This document shows positions 21,727 through 33,313 of a stretch of 64,000 bases of DNA, in pieces (positions within the stretch are counted from its first letter, which is position 1; every line of letters begins with the position of its first letter). The position numbers and the translations under genes were made by a program. The notes beneath the pieces were generated by a model, which saw only the letters and a program-made list of their open reading frames with translations, searched no databases and had not been told where the DNA came from. Source of the stretch: Rhynchosporium graminicola (Eukaryota > Ascomycota > Leotiomycetes > Helotiales > Ploettnerulaceae); the NCBI GenBank assembly GCA_900074885.1, contig FJUW01000001.1, positions 186,001 to 250,000 of the forward strand. Reading direction: 5' to 3'.

Positions 21727-22714
21727 ATGCCACACCATCAATCCTTTATATCGAGCTGGGATGTGACTCGTGGATGTAGTAAAGCCGACGCCAGCAGTCA
21801 AGGTAGTGCGCCAGATAATCGCAAACTGCGTGAAGCTTCTACAATGTTCAATGAATCGCAGCGGATCCAGCCCGGCGCGGCTTCTATCTACTGTCATCGT
21901 ATTTATCAGAACGAAGAGCAGGAAAAGAATCCACTGGCTGCCGCGAGGCCTGAGACTACTCCTGGTGCCGACGCTCAAGCCAGTTCAAAGGAGGCAGAGA
22001 CAAGTACGATCGTGTCCAAGGTGCAAAATCTTGGGAAATTTGACACTGAAATCGGAGCTCTAAAATATCGCGACAAAAGAGCCACAGATTCTATGATAGA
22101 GGTGTTACTAGATCATCAAGGCCCAGAAGCTCCTGGGCGAGCTTGCTGAGATGAAGAACAGAGACCCTGCAGCCGCTATTAAGTCTCTGATATCCGAAGA
22201 AGAACTAGACAAGATGTACAAGGGTGTCAAGGGTTTGATTTTCAATCACTCGATGACTAAAATCGTCACAAAGAACCTCCGGAAGGTCAAGTCAGCTAAG
22301 ACTGTCAAGACTGCTGAAAAGTCGGCGCCTGATAAGAGTTCTGTCCACGAGATGTTAGCGGGCTGGGAGAAGCTACTCCGAGACTTCGAGCAAAAATTGG
22401 AGGGTAGTGATGATACTCCAATCCTTGATGAAGCCGAGGAGCCTGCTCAAGCCGCCGAACCAAATCCTCATGATACGCCAATTCTTGATGAAGCCGAGGA
22501 GCTTGCTCAAGCCGCCGAGCCAATTTCTCCGTTGGGCCAAATAATGAAAGATGCCGTACCTCTCGTACCGACTGTCGATCTTCAGGGCAACGATGTCATG
22601 AAAGTCATACCTATTGCAGGGACCGACCCAGCCGTCAGCAGAGCAATGATCGTAGGACCAATACTCTCAACTGAGGACGCTGAGATGCAGGGATCAATGA
22701 TCGAAGTGAAATAG
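21727..22714 (+). CDS. Hypothetical protein, 298 aa, two exons proposed
   Basis: I do not recognise this protein. The proposed exons 21727-22020 and 22112-22714 are joined by a 91-nt intron (GTGCAA...CTAG). Both are in phase 0 and the join avoids the stop at 22147-22149. The second exon has a helical charged look (SLISEEELDKMYKGVKGL, KSAPDKSSVHEMLAGWEKLL). It also contains a near-exact 57-bp internal duplication (about 22408-22521) that encodes DTPILDEAEE.AQAAEP twice. There is no signal peptide or TM segment. It sits just right of the repeat island. It may be a young or decaying gene, or only the second exon may be real (from Met at 22151). Confidence 0.4.
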
Positions 22715-23014
22715 AGCGAGGTATTGACAGTGCATCCTTGCATGAGCAAGTCGAAGCCTGTGTAGTGGATACGGGAAGTCCAGTATGTTTTCCCGCATGA
22801 AATACCAACATCGTCTTTCTAATTTGTCCTTGTACCACAGAATGCCCAAGATTCCCATGTCACTCCTAAAGATTCTGCAGATCCGTCGCCTCTGACAAGA
22901 AAGGAAATGCATGCATCCCAGGCAAGTACCCCGATTTGTATCTATGACATTACAGCTAATGCACAGTTAGAAGTCTTTCGGTAGATGGACGTTGCCTCAT
23001 CAGGATGCTTTCGA

Positions 23015-23239
23015 TTACTGGGCTACTTTCGTGCCAAAGAATTGATCAGGATCTTCAATCCAGAGTTTCTTCACAGCGAGGTCGGTCATTATCACATATC
23101 CATGGTGGTGAATGCACGTTTGGATGGACGGGATAGAATTAAAAACTTCAACTGATGGCTATGATCGAGATTTTACATACTCGCGGAATTCAATGGCCGG
23201 CGTGCCAACCGTTGCGAGCGTGGAAAGCGCGCTTATTAC
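23015..23239 (-). pseudogene. Possible 3' fragment of an unidentified gene
   Basis: On the minus strand 23239-23181 reads VISALSTLATVGTPAIEFRE up to a GTATGT donor. Further down, TDLAVKKLWIEDPDQFFGTK ends in a TAA at 23015-23017. Both pieces look coding and their order fits two terminal exons, but I could not find an in-frame acceptor. Nothing coding continues upstream, where the dispersed repeat lies. It is probably a truncated remnant. Family unknown. Confidence 0.25.
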
Positions 23240-23353
23240 CTACGACCGGAAGTGTTAGCTCAGCGTATCTTATTAGTTCATAAAAATGCGATGGATAATA
23301 TCACGACTGAGTGATATTAATACATCTAATCCTGTATAGCCTGGCGCACTAGT

Positions 23354-23507
23354 CTGCCACTTACGTTTCCGGTCTACGACGTGGAATTCATAGATACGCC
23401 CGGCTGCATTATATATACGTGAGGCGATCATTAAAGAGGAGATTAGAAGAAGACAGAAGTGGGAAAGGAAATAACCTTGCTCTTGATGCGTCGCAAACAG
23501 CTGAGAT
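23354..23507. repeat. 154-bp dispersed repeat, copy A
   Basis: This segment aligns without gaps over 154 bp to 40758-40911. Shared blocks include ACGTGGAATTCA, AGATACGCCCGGCTG, TATACGTGAGGCGAT and CTCTTGATGCGTCGC. Most differences are transitions. No open frame is shared, so this is likely a non-coding mobile fragment or solo remnant. Confidence 0.85.
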
Positions 23508-24895
23508 TATGACGATATATACTATTTATTATTATCATTATTAAGAAAAAAAATGTTTTTTGAGGGCGCCGGAGAAGCATTTTCGAGCTGGCTGACTTCG
23601 CACTTGGCGAGAACAAGATTTCCTTCACGGCGTCTTCCGGAGACCTAATACAGCACAGCTTTCTCATTGCGTAGCTTTCTTATCTCGTACACACTCTCCG
23701 AGTGTGCCACTCCAAAATGAAATTTCTTCGACCGTTTATCGTGTTCTTGTATCGACGGTGTGATTATGTGAACGTTGTAGAAATCAACTTTGATCGAGTG
23801 GGTAGAGAAGAATGCAGGCGGGGACAGCCGGACTTCTTCGCCCGTTGGGTTGAAATCGCAGCAGTGATCTATATTGCAGAATCCGGGAAGTACATCGTTC
23901 CTCCACAGGGCCGGCGCGCCTTGAGTACTATGTTGATCACATACAGATGCCGTCACACAAGACCTCTGACAAACGGCCAGTCAGAGTTTCCGTAATTCAG
24001 ATCTTCTTTATCTCGTGCCTTTCCTTCTTTGTTGCCAATTCTCTCCGACTCTTCCTCTGTTATCATTGTCCCAATACCGGTTTAGTCAATGTTGTGCTGT
24101 AACATTTCTACGGGACCAAACCGGCATGGTACGCTGTTGTATATTGAATACTTACCTGTTGAAGAGCTTCTCACCAGGTCGATGTAGTTGACCGAGCTAT
24201 CCAAAGATTTGAATTATTGAAAGTATGGCAAGGTTACGTTGATCTTTAGAGTAAGGCATAGAGTAGTTGAATGTTGTTGGGTGCATTCCAGTACTAATTA
24301 CTACGAAGAGTTGACTGAAGATATTATCTAGGGATATACCGCACAGACCATGCACGTGACCATTCCAACCCCATATCCTCGCAACAGAAAGGCTAGAGTT
24401 GACTGTGAAGCTGCGTTGGTTGAGAGGTAATGAGGGGACGGCAGAAGATAATATTATCTTGGAAGATATCGATGATACTGGACGTGAAAAGCTCTACAAT
24501 ATAACTTGGAGGATTGCGCTAGAAAGGTGTCGAGGCAATATTCGTACGCGGTCGCTTGTCGATACTTCCGGCTTGCAAATGAGAGGGCGTCATACATTAT
24601 CAACCATAAGCCGAGGAGAGGAGCTTTTACTGAAGCCGAATCAAGGATATTTTACTAAGTTGGCAAGATGGGAAAATCACGAGGGCAGTTCAAAGGCAGA
24701 GAGATGAATATTATTCAAGCCAGAAAGAAGCTTCTATTGTGTAAAACGAGGGTGTGACTTGAGTTAAGCTCGGACAATATCCTCGATAATGAGGAACAAA
24801 GAGGAAAGAATATACGAAGAAATGAAAAGAGAAAGCACCGGAGATGCGTAATTCAGCTGAAATCAAAACGTTTCTTGGTTTGCCTCGAACGTTTC

Positions 24896-25485
24896 TCAAC
24901 CTTGAACTGGTATAATGACGACGGTTGCGATAGCTTTACACATGTAAGACTTAGCCCTATCGTCCATGCCAGAAGTTCTTAAATCCGGGGAGTCGCGGCT
25001 CCTGAAATTTTCGCTCGGGCCGCCACAGTTTGCGTTCCTATGAAACATCAGCACCTTTCCACCGTCAGTCAAGAAGAAAACACTTACTCGAAGATTGTGC
25101 ATTCGTGAGCCTGCTCTATATCGACTTGGATGGATGTGATTTTGTTCTCCCATTCCGGACCGAAGTTGTCTGTGATATGATCAGTAAAGTGTTTTGTGAG
25201 TTGAGGTTGAATGAAATACTTACAGCATTTGCTGTCGAATCCATACCACATCTGGCATTTTCCAGTGTAATTCGGGTCATAACATGTCTTGAATAGCCAG
25301 TAAGAATCGTCCCTTATTGAAAGTGTAGTAGTAGCTGGCATATCGTTGACTGTGGCTCGGGATGCAGTGCCTAGTCGTCGACCGCCGTCATAAATGATCT
25401 TGGGTGCCCCTGTTATGACAATAGCAGCTGCTGATGCACCAGCCACGAAAGCGATAGCTGTGGTAAGAGTTGCGATGAATTTCAT
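24896..25485 (-). CDS. Small secreted cysteine-rich protein, 161 aa, beta/gamma-crystallin-like
   Basis: Exons (minus strand) are 25224-25485, 25088-25169 and 24896-25037. Both introns (54 and 50 nt) have GTAAGT donors and all joins are in frame. The start is a signal peptide (MKFIATLTTAIAFVAGASAA). The mature part has six cysteines in the pattern C-x8-C-x9-C...C-x7-C...C: TCYDPNYTGKC, SKC, HECTIFENANCGG and YMC. The block 'YTGKC...ITSIQVDI...CTIFENANCGG' resembles the crystallin-like fold found in many fungal secreted proteins. Ignoring splicing would end the protein early at GAG-TAA on the donor site. It could be an antimicrobial or effector-type protein; that is inference from size, secretion and cysteines only. 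Confidence 0.75.
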
Positions 25486-26655
25486 CTTAGAATTTTGGGT
25501 CGATGTGAAGAATATTGCGTAGTTTTTTGTGATCAGGGTGATCAGTTTATTCTGTGTGTATGAGTGGTGACAGCAGAGGGGATTATGGTTAGAGCAAGAA
25601 GTCTTGAACTTATACGTATTGCCCACGAAGAAAAACAAGAATAGATGTCAAGATCAAGGATAGAGACGACACAAAGAGGAAGTTCTTTGAAATGTGCTGG
25701 TTGGATAGCGTCGATGCTCCTAAATAGTCTATGAGCCATTTTGGGGGTTTTTACTCTCAGAACAAGGGTCATAGCGATATTTAAATCATGACCAATTATG
25801 ACACGTCTTTTCTTTGATAAATCATCTATGAATGCATCAGTGATAATGACGGCATTTCTTCGTATTGTTGTTTCTAGCAACCTTTTTCAGGAGCAAAGAT
25901 TCTCTTTGAAATCTTTCAATTTCTATTTTTAGAATAGCAGCACTTTGAAGATTGGAACTACCATGGTATTTGGTTAGAAGATGTCAAGCCTTCTGTCAGG
26001 CGTATCGCGAATGCCTTTGCTCTTTGACAAGCATAATATTTGATTCTGAATCGTCAGGTCCTAAACATTTATTAGTGGAGAGCGTGAAATACGACAGCAT
26101 TTTGCCAGCAGCATTGAGTATAGGTTTCTGTAGAAAATCTTATCGAGGGCACCGACGGCTATACTTCCAAAATCGGTGACACTTTTACTGCATGCTGAGA
26201 ATAACGAATTTCGGCCCGCAGGCAAGACAGAAGGAAAACCGGTGTTTTGAATGCGAAAGCTAAATCAGGTAGACAAGAGAAGGCTGCTGGCCTCAACATA
26301 CTACTATCCGTGAACTGCAAAAGAGTCAATCTTTTCTGCTATGATACATATTACTTGCACAAAAACTCTTTTGTTTTGATAGATAATGTTTTACTTCGCT
26401 AAGGCCAGGGCTCGGCTATCGGCTAAAGCATCCATATCGCAATGGAAGCTTTTCAACCTTGTCAAAAAATTGTGAAAGTGGTGAATATGTGTCTTATGGA
26501 ACGCCAAAACGTGAAAATTTGCATCGAGAACTCCGGCAATTTGTAGCGTGTGCTTCTTAGTCTATATATTCTCATACTTCGGAAAGAATTGATGGAGGAG
26601 GAAACGTCCAAAAAAAAGAAGTTCGGTTGATGTCAGTGGTCTGACACCCGCAGAT
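25486..26655. other. Intergenic, no gene recognised
   Basis: This stretch is AT-rich and lies between the secreted-protein gene and tRNA-Phe. No convincing coding frame is present. Confidence 0.5.
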
Positions 26656-26748
26656 TGCGGCTTCTGTGGATCGAACACAGTGCCTCCAGATTTCATGTGA
26701 TCTGAAGTTGACTTCAGTCTGGCGCTCTCCCAAGTGAGCTAAAGCCGC
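26656..26748 (-). tRNA. tRNA-Phe(GAA) with a 20-nt intron
   Basis: The minus strand folds as a full cloverleaf. The acceptor stem GCGGCTT/AAGCCGC is 7 perfect pairs with discriminator A. The D arm is GCTC...GAGC. The anticodon stem CCAGA/TCTGG encloses loop CTGAAGA, with anticodon GAA. The T arm is CTGTG-TTCGATC-CACAG. A 20-nt intron follows the base after the anticodon (plus coordinates 26692-26711), the standard position for nuclear tRNA introns. The mature length is 73 nt without CCA. The A box (TAGCTCACTTGGG) and B box (GTTCGATCC) internal promoters are present. Confidence 0.96.
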
Positions 26749-28463
26749 TGAATTCAATGAGAAACAGTAGCCTTATCTTCATAAATACAGGGCATAAAAC
26801 AATGGAGCCCTAAGTGCTAGAGTCGCGCTGGATGTCGGTGCCCCACCTTGGGCCTCGCTTGGCTTCTCCTAGAGCCCGTCTTCCATACTTACCTATGTAC
26901 TGACATGCGGCAGTTGATCTTTCATGGGATAAGCAAGAGCTTACTTGGGGTTCCAAAATCTGCTCGGAGATTGGAATAGAGAATGCATCCCTGGGCTGCC
27001 TTCTCTCACATCCTGCAAGTTGCTTCAATATCTTTACTGTTACCTGAATGTTTGCCAGGGCCAATAAAATACACTTACTTCTCCCTCCGGATGTAAAGAG
27101 ATGCGAAAGTCAAGCATTCGCTCATTCATCAAAATTATTGATGGATTGCCGCATCTGTACTTGATAGATAGAACCTAATACATCTATCTCACCCTCTGCA
27201 TCATGGGTGATAAAACATTTGGCGGGGTCCTTCAAAGGCTCGACGTGGATGCTTACATAATTTTCAATGGATTCGGGATGAGCACAACATTATGCGCCGC
27301 ACCAGAATTCGTCGTCCGGATCCGTACCCATCTGGGAACTTTCCAAGCGAAGTAGCGTAATTCAAGGGAGTTAAAGCCTCTTTGTCGACTGTTACAGATT
27401 GCCCTCGGAAAGGAGGGAAGCTTTAGGGACGTTACCAATCAACCGCTGCGCCTTGCCAATATCAGATACTTCCTGACAAATGCTTCAAAAGACTTTGACT
27501 TTCTGTTCTACTTAACCCATCCGGTACGAGTCCACGACTCGACCGTCTTCCACCTGGAGACACTCCTCGGCCTCCTCAACAGCCACGATGCCGTTGGACC
27601 CGTGTGTCACTCGGAAACTACAAGCATGATATATATATATATAGGTAGCACTACATCTATTCAGGGTCCCGCCAGGAGAGCAAACCGACTGGTTACTCGT
27701 GGGCTTGATAATCCCTCACTCCCGTAAGCCCAGGGTCCAAGGGTCTTGGTGGGGCAAATCTCAGCTGTTCAAGGATCTTTGGCATAGGTACACTCTCGTC
27801 TCCTCTTTCTCATGCTGATTTCACATCAGAGTATTAATTATTAGATGGCAATGAGTACAGACATTTGATTGAGCAAGGCTGCCTTTGCTATATCACTATA
27901 GCTTGAGAGGTTTGATTTGCGCCGAGGCTTAGCATACATATTATTGAGCCACAGTGATGAGCAAGCGTCTCACGTGCCATGGAGGGGCAGAGGTATCGAT
28001 CGGGTCGGCCCCTGACAGCTGGTCTAGCTTGCTGTGGTCTAAAGTTGCGGGTCTTCCCGAATATCAAAACTGTTCCTGGCCGATCTTGTTCGTCGTGATG
28101 GTTTGACTGACGACGCTCGGAGTCACCGGGGAAGGAACTTCTCAAACTTCCTCACGTCCCCTGACTTCAAATTCACGCTGCGCACCTTGACACGACGCAT
28201 TTCCGTAGCAACAAAGCTTGCCAACGCAAGCAGAAAGATGCATTCCGATATGTCTTCACCCGGCTTCTCTCGTCAGCACGTAGGTATATAATACGTGCTG
28301 AGTGCCCAGTGTATCGTGCATATTTATATCCTTGCTCCCAACAGAGAGTTTCTTGGCACATATCTTCTCCGTTGCTCATATCTGCAACCTGTTCCTCTCT
28401 CTCCCCACAAGGATTCATAGTTCTCTCATCTCCGTTAAAGAAACCACAAACAAGCTATACAAG
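26749..28463. other. Intergenic with a possible gene fragment at 27512-27790
   Basis: Apart from the fragment described separately, I see no supportable gene. A short (TA)n run lies near 27631. The last 200 bp carry TATA-like sequence and CT-rich stretches that suit the promoter of the WW-domain gene. Confidence 0.5.
27512..27790 (-). pseudogene. Possible remnant of an unidentified gene
   Basis: Two coding-like pieces lie on the minus strand. One reads VPMPKILEQLRFAPPRPLDP and continues to a stop near 27675. The other, after a TAG acceptor near 27620, reads FRVTHGSNGIVAVEEAEECL and ends ...VVDSYRMG at a TAA (27512-27514). Codon use looks better than in the surrounding DNA, but I found no frame-keeping join and no start. 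Family unknown. Confidence 0.2.
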
Positions 28464-29435
28464 ATGTCTTTCTTCAGCAAGATGACCAAGGAGTTTGAGG
28501 GGCTGATGAAGAAGGATGAGAAGAAGGAAGAGAAGCCGGCTGGTTCCGCTGATGCAAACAGAGGTAGATCTCATCCCACTAATGCCGAAGTCAGCCACTG
28601 ATTCAGATATTACCTATAGGCTACGATCAGCAACAAGGCAGCTATCAAGGAGGAGCTCAGCAGAATTATGGTGCACCACCACCTCAGTTCAACAGCCATC
28701 CATCATACAGCAGTCCACCTCCAAACCAGTACAGCCCAGCCCCTCAACAAGGTTACGGCGCTCCTCCTCCTCAACAATATGGAGCACCGTCTCCAGCTCC
28801 ATACGGAGGTCCTGCTCCCCAGCAATACGGAACACCAGGAGGCCTCCCACCCACTCCGCAAGTTCCACAGGGATGGCAACCTCTGTGGGATCCTGTCGGT
28901 AATAGATGGGCATACCTCGAGCAGTACAACAGCAAAGTAAGCTGGAATGTACCTACCGGCCCTTCATATCCTCAACATGATGATGGAAGTCGCGGTATGG
29001 GTGGATACGGGAATAACCAAGGCTCGGGTGGATATGTAGGTGGTCCAGGTGGCCCAGGTGGTTATGGTGCGCCGGGAGGATATCAACAAGGTCAAGGAGA
29101 ATACAAGGATCCCGCTAAGGACAAGGCCGCCAAGGACAATGCTAAGAAGAACATGATGATGGGTGCTGCAGCAGGTGTTGCGGTTGGTGCTGTCGGTGGA
29201 GTCTTGATCGCGAATGCTATGGGTATGGTTCCTAGACGTTTCTGATCGATCGATAAATTGAATGCTAATGGAATGTGTAGATGATGACAACAACAACAAC
29301 AACTATGGTGGACAGCAGTATCAGCAACAACTCCCTCCTCCTGTGCACGAAGATTCTGATAGAAGTTCCGTCAGCAGTAGTGATAGAGAGGAGGCGAGAG
29401 AGGAGGCGGAAGAGGAGGCTTATGGATCTGATTGA
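28464..29435 (+). CDS. WW-domain protein with Gln/Pro/Tyr-rich and Gly-rich regions, 285 aa
   Basis: Exons are 28464-28563, 28620-29222 and 29281-29435; introns of 56 and 58 nt keep frame. After a charged N terminus (MSFFSKMTKEFEGLMKKDEK) comes a Gln/Pro/Tyr-rich stretch (QQYGAP-type repeats). A WW domain follows (~residues 130-163: GWQPLWDP..NRWAYLEQYN..VSWNVP, with both Trp and the final Pro). Then come a Gly/Tyr-rich linker, a glycine-zipper-like hydrophobic stretch (GAAAGVAVGAVGGVLIANAM, ~214-233) and an acidic tail (DREEAREEAEEEAYGSD). WW domains bind Pro-rich ligands; the glycine-zipper segment suggests membrane contact. If intron 2 is retained the protein ends after VPRRF, losing the acidic tail. 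Precise role unknown. Confidence 0.8.
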
Positions 29436-31540
29436 TGGGGTTCCGAGTATTCGTCCCATTGATAGATAGCGAGCTAGAATTCAATCCAGAATTTCACGAA
29501 AGGATATTAATGTCAGGAAGTAGGCACCTGACATTGATCGTGCCTGTCCATATGTGAACCGTATCCATCACAGACTCTATTCCAAATGTGGATTTGTGTA
29601 TTAGTGATCAAAACCTCACATAAATCAAAATGAAGAAACAGAAAAACAATATGCGACCTCTAGAGCGGCTGGGAGACGAGGGCCCATATCAGACGGCAGC
29701 CATTTCAACCTATAAAACAACCTAACGTACAACCCATATACAAGCCCACCATATAGAACCCGTGCAAGCATCTAACAACCAAGCTTCTTTACGAAAATCT
29801 CTGTAGTCAATTTCCATGCCACCGTCCCTTTCCCCCCCCCCCCTTTCCTTCCCACGGAAGCATTACGCAAGCTGCTAGTTCGCTTACACAAGCACAAAAA
29901 CAACACTATAGGTAAATATCACTCAACATCGAAAATTCCATACCAACATGCTGTCACCTCGTACTAGATGCCCTATGCAACAAATCGTCATAAAATCTAT
30001 CTATACACCAGCAGCAAGAAGTGCCAAAAGGGCCCCTCTTCGTTCCTTGCTACTCAGCTATCTGAATGGATGGATGAAGCGTAACATGCAGAAATATGGA
30101 AGTCTGTGATTTTGCGTAAATAGAGACGAAGCCGAAATGATAGCACACGTATTATTGACGCCTAATGGACATATACATACATACATACATACATACACAC
30201 ACACATACACACATACATACATACACACATACACACATACATACATATGCAGGAAATCAGCTTGAATGTTCCAATCGCGGGGCTTTCTATCCTCCTCCCT
30301 CTCTCTTCTACATAACTAACGTCTAGCCCTTCTTTCTCTCCGAGACTCCGGCCGGACTACTAGCTCGATCGATACGCACCATCAATGTTTTTCAGCTCGG
30401 ATACTTGTATATTCTTCGCCTCGTTCTCAGTCATACAATTTCTCCTTACGCGTTCAAGCAATTAATCCAGCATGTATTTAGCACGCAGGCGCTCCTTCGA
30501 AACCGTGCCATCCTAGTCCCAGTCTTTCGAGGTTGAGTGTTGAGAAGTTTGGGTAGTAATGAGCCTGAGAAGAGGTATAGTATATATGCATGTGGCTTGT
30601 GGTATCTATGTCGGGGACTCTGCATCTTACTTCGTCGCGATAAAAATGTGATGAAGCATGGATAATGTGACATGTGATAGTTGGAACCCTCTGCCGGACT
30701 TGGACGGCAAATATCGGGCTGATGAGATGGATGGGGTGTCAGACAGGGGATATGCTTTAGTGCCTATCGGAGATGTTAGCTCGTGAAGCGTATAGCGGAT
30801 AGGTCATCGGTGAAGGACAGTCAGAGCCTGGGAATCAAGCGAAGAGTGAAGGGGTCAAAGCAGCCAGTGGCGGTGTTGAAGGCTGATACCCAACATGCGA
30901 ATGAACTCCTTGGGGGCTGGAACTAGATTGGAAAGTCACATTGGTCGAGGTCATTCTCCGAGATTTCAAATCAGGATTCGTCCGCGCGTCGCTTCCATGT
31001 AGACTAATTTTCTTGCTCATCCTGATAAGCAGAGTACAAGTAAATAGCTGTGGCGTGTCAAAAGCCATGCAAAGCACGAATTCGAGCGCACAAATCAAAG
31101 AGTGGTATCTCAACGCATCATGGCCAGTGTCGCCTCCCAGCCTTCCGTATGATCGTCTATCTATGTCCTGTGGCACCGAACAAATATGCCGAAGCATGTG
31201 TTGTTGTCAGATCCCGTCAACACAATGGGAGAGCAAGTGAAGCAAGTAAAAACGAAAATTATATGTAAACATACACGTTTGCCAAATCTAACGTGTGCAA
31301 ATCGGCGCCAAATCGCAGGAGAGCAAAAGTCATCATCCATATGTGCATGCGACAACAATCTGTGCCTCAGGGAAAGAAGGAAATCGTGTTCGTGACATTC
31401 GTAAAGTCGTAAGGCAGGGGAACTCTCTCGTTCCGTTCGCTTAGGCATGTGATGTATGGACAAGGGTGGCGTTGTGAAAGTGAAGGTCGTGAGGATACCG
31501 TGACGAGTAGTTCATAGATAGAAGAAGGGGACAAAATCAC
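29436..31540. other. Intergenic with simple repeats
   Basis: No gene was recognised. The stretch holds a C10 run near 29836 and a (CATA)n/(CACA)n microsatellite at about 30170-30247. The right part is probably 3' UTR of the zinc-finger gene. Confidence 0.55.
30170..30247. repeat. (CATA)n microsatellite
   Basis: Interrupted CATA/CACA tetranucleotides over about 78 bp. Simple sequence. Confidence 0.9.
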
Positions 31541-33313
31541 TCATTCATCATCATCATCACCCTCGGCGTCCTCCTCGTGGTCCATGTTGACTTCCATGCG
31601 CTCCATTTTGACTGCTCGTCTACCACTTCCTGCACCTCCAACCTTTAGTCTGAACACGCCAGTAGCCTTCTGCTCAATGATGTCCTCGTCCAAAGCCCAT
31701 TCAACCAGAAAGACATCATCACCTTGGTTAAATGTAACCTTGCCCTGTGCTTGTTCTTCCAAATGCTTGCCGACATGCTCCATCCTGTCATCTAAGCAGC
31801 CGGTACCTTCGAAGTGGCTCAGGCAATCATGGACAGGGCAATCAAGACGAGTAGGAGCTTGACGCTTCATTCGTAGGCAGGTCTGCTGTAGTGCTCTGAC
31901 TGTATCTTCCCAGCCGGCATCCGAGCCAGTCTTCTTGCGCTTGACGGAAACGGGAACGTGCATACGGCGGAGATGTTGCGTGAAGAGGTCCTTACGATTG
32001 AATTCCATACCCCGTGATACGTTCCTATTCGAGCCGTTGATGAGGTGTCCTGACTTCGAATGGATGTTTCCACAGGCTCCCTGTTCGCAAACCCAGACCT
32101 CAAGATTTATATGCTGGCTGCTGACATGGCGTTTCCATTCGTTCTTGCTCGCAAATGTAGATGGGCAACCTGCGAAAGAAAACACACAGACATAGGCTCG
32201 TGTGTGAGTTGAGACCATGTGACGTTGAAGAGTAGCGGTATCCTTGAAAGGGGCGTGATTGCAGAACTTGCATGTAACTAGTCCTTTTGACTTTGCAGAG
32301 GCCTTGAGAACTTTGTTGCGTTTAGCAGATGGTGCCATGGGTCTGCCAACAGGTGACACGCGGCGCTTTCGAGTTCGTGTGGATTGAGGCGTGTATTCTG
32401 CATCGGACATAGGTGTAACAGGAATATGTTCGTTGTCCATATCGTCCATATCTCCGTCTACATCCATTTCTGGGAGGACCTCGTCGACAAAAATATCGTC
32501 CTTGGGTGAGGCTTCGTCCCGGACCGAATCACCAATTCCTTCATCTGACGGATACCCATAGCCTTGGACTTCGGATATGGTATGTATGCTATCATGGTAG
32601 TGGTTGTGGTCCTGATCAGAATTCATGTCATACTTGCCCTTCATGACTATCTCTTCGAACTGCTCGTCGTTGCTGCCATAGTAGGCATCTCCGACATCAG
32701 CGAAAGACTGAACTTGGTCCATGGTAACGCATGAGGAGCCATGATAGGGAGGGAAGGCGTAGGATTGGTATGTGGACCCTCCCTGGAAAATCGAGGATGA
32801 TTGAGTGGAGTACTGGCTGTCCATTACAGAATACCTGCTTTCTGAGTAGAAGTCGGGCTCACCGCGTGGGCTTTCCACACTCTCGCTAACAGAAGTGAAT
32901 CCCTGAGAAAGAGACGGCGAATCCATTCTCTGATTAGAAGGTCTTGGAAGATATGATATAGGAAGGGATGCATGGAGCATGCCACCGCGAAGTCCCTGGG
33001 TGAGATTGGGAGCCGTGAAGAACTGGCGCTGAGGCTCCTCGACGAAGCGCTGCATGGTAGGATTTTGGACCCGAGGGTCTTGTTGAGATTCTTGAGAGCT
33101 TCGGTCCAAAGTATGTTGCTGTATATGGTAAGACATAATGGATTGTGAAAGAGCGTTGCCCTGAAAGGAGAACTCTTCCAGCGATGGGTCGATGTTGCTC
33201 GAGTTCCAGTCCAATTGGGCAAGGCCTTCGCCAAGTTGATTTTCAGAATTTGACATATTGTCAAAGAAGTAAGAACGATCAAAGGGCAAGGGCATATTAT
33301 TGTAGTCATTCAT
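31541..33313 (-). CDS. C2H2 zinc-finger protein, 590 aa, single exon
   Basis: This is a likely nuclear DNA-binding regulator. The N-terminal ~330 residues are Ser/Gln/Asn/Tyr-rich and probably disordered or activating, with an acidic patch (DEVLPEMDVDGDMDDMDNEH, ~285-304). A basic stretch (RKRRVSPVGRPMAPSAKRNK) precedes the fingers. Finger 1 is CKFCNH...LQRHMVSTH (~350-372) and finger 2 is CVFSFAGC..TFASKNEWKRH (~378-402, ending SQH). A third Cys/His module is CPVHDC...RMEHVGKH (~490-515). The C terminus is acidic (EEDAEGDDDDE). No intron is needed. Finger 2 strongly resembles the SKNDWKRHENSQH finger of the next gene to the right, so the two are probably of the same family. Target genes unknown. 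Confidence 0.85.
   Translation of the reverse strand: MNDYNNMPLPFDRSYFFDNMSNSENQLGEGLAQLDWNSSNIDPSLEEFSFQGNALSQSIMSYHIQQHTLDRSSQESQQDPRVQNPTMQRFVEEPQRQFFTAPNLTQGLRGGMLHASLPISYLPRPSNQRMDSPSLSQGFTSVSESVESPRGEPDFYSESRYSVMDSQYSTQSSSIFQGGSTYQSYAFPPYHGSSCVTMDQVQSFADVGDAYYGSNDEQFEEIVMKGKYDMNSDQDHNHYHDSIHTISEVQGYGYPSDEGIGDSVRDEASPKDDIFVDEVLPEMDVDGDMDDMDNEHIPVTPMSDAEYTPQSTRTRKRRVSPVGRPMAPSAKRNKVLKASAKSKGLVTCKFCNHAPFKDTATLQRHMVSTHTRAYVCVFSFAGCPSTFASKNEWKRHVSSQHINLEVWVCEQGACGNIHSKSGHLINGSNRNVSRGMEFNRKDLFTQHLRRMHVPVSVKRKKTGSDAGWEDTVRALQQTCLRMKRQAPTRLDCPVHDCLSHFEGTGCLDDRMEHVGKHLEEQAQGKVTFNQGDDVFLVEWALDEDIIEQKATGVFRLKVGGAGSGRRAVKMERMEVNMDHEEDAEGDDDDE

Larger units (their letters stand above)
22715..24895. 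other. Gene-poor stretch with fragments and a dispersed repeat
   Basis: This holds the possible gene fragment at 23015-23239, the dispersed repeat at 23354-23507, and otherwise nothing I can support. A 102-codon frame at 24399-24707 is not recognisable. Confidence 0.5.

Noticed and set aside
29970..29990. CTATGCAACAAATCG as another island motif
   Set aside because: Only 10-11 bases match and neither arm nor lead-in is present; likely chance.
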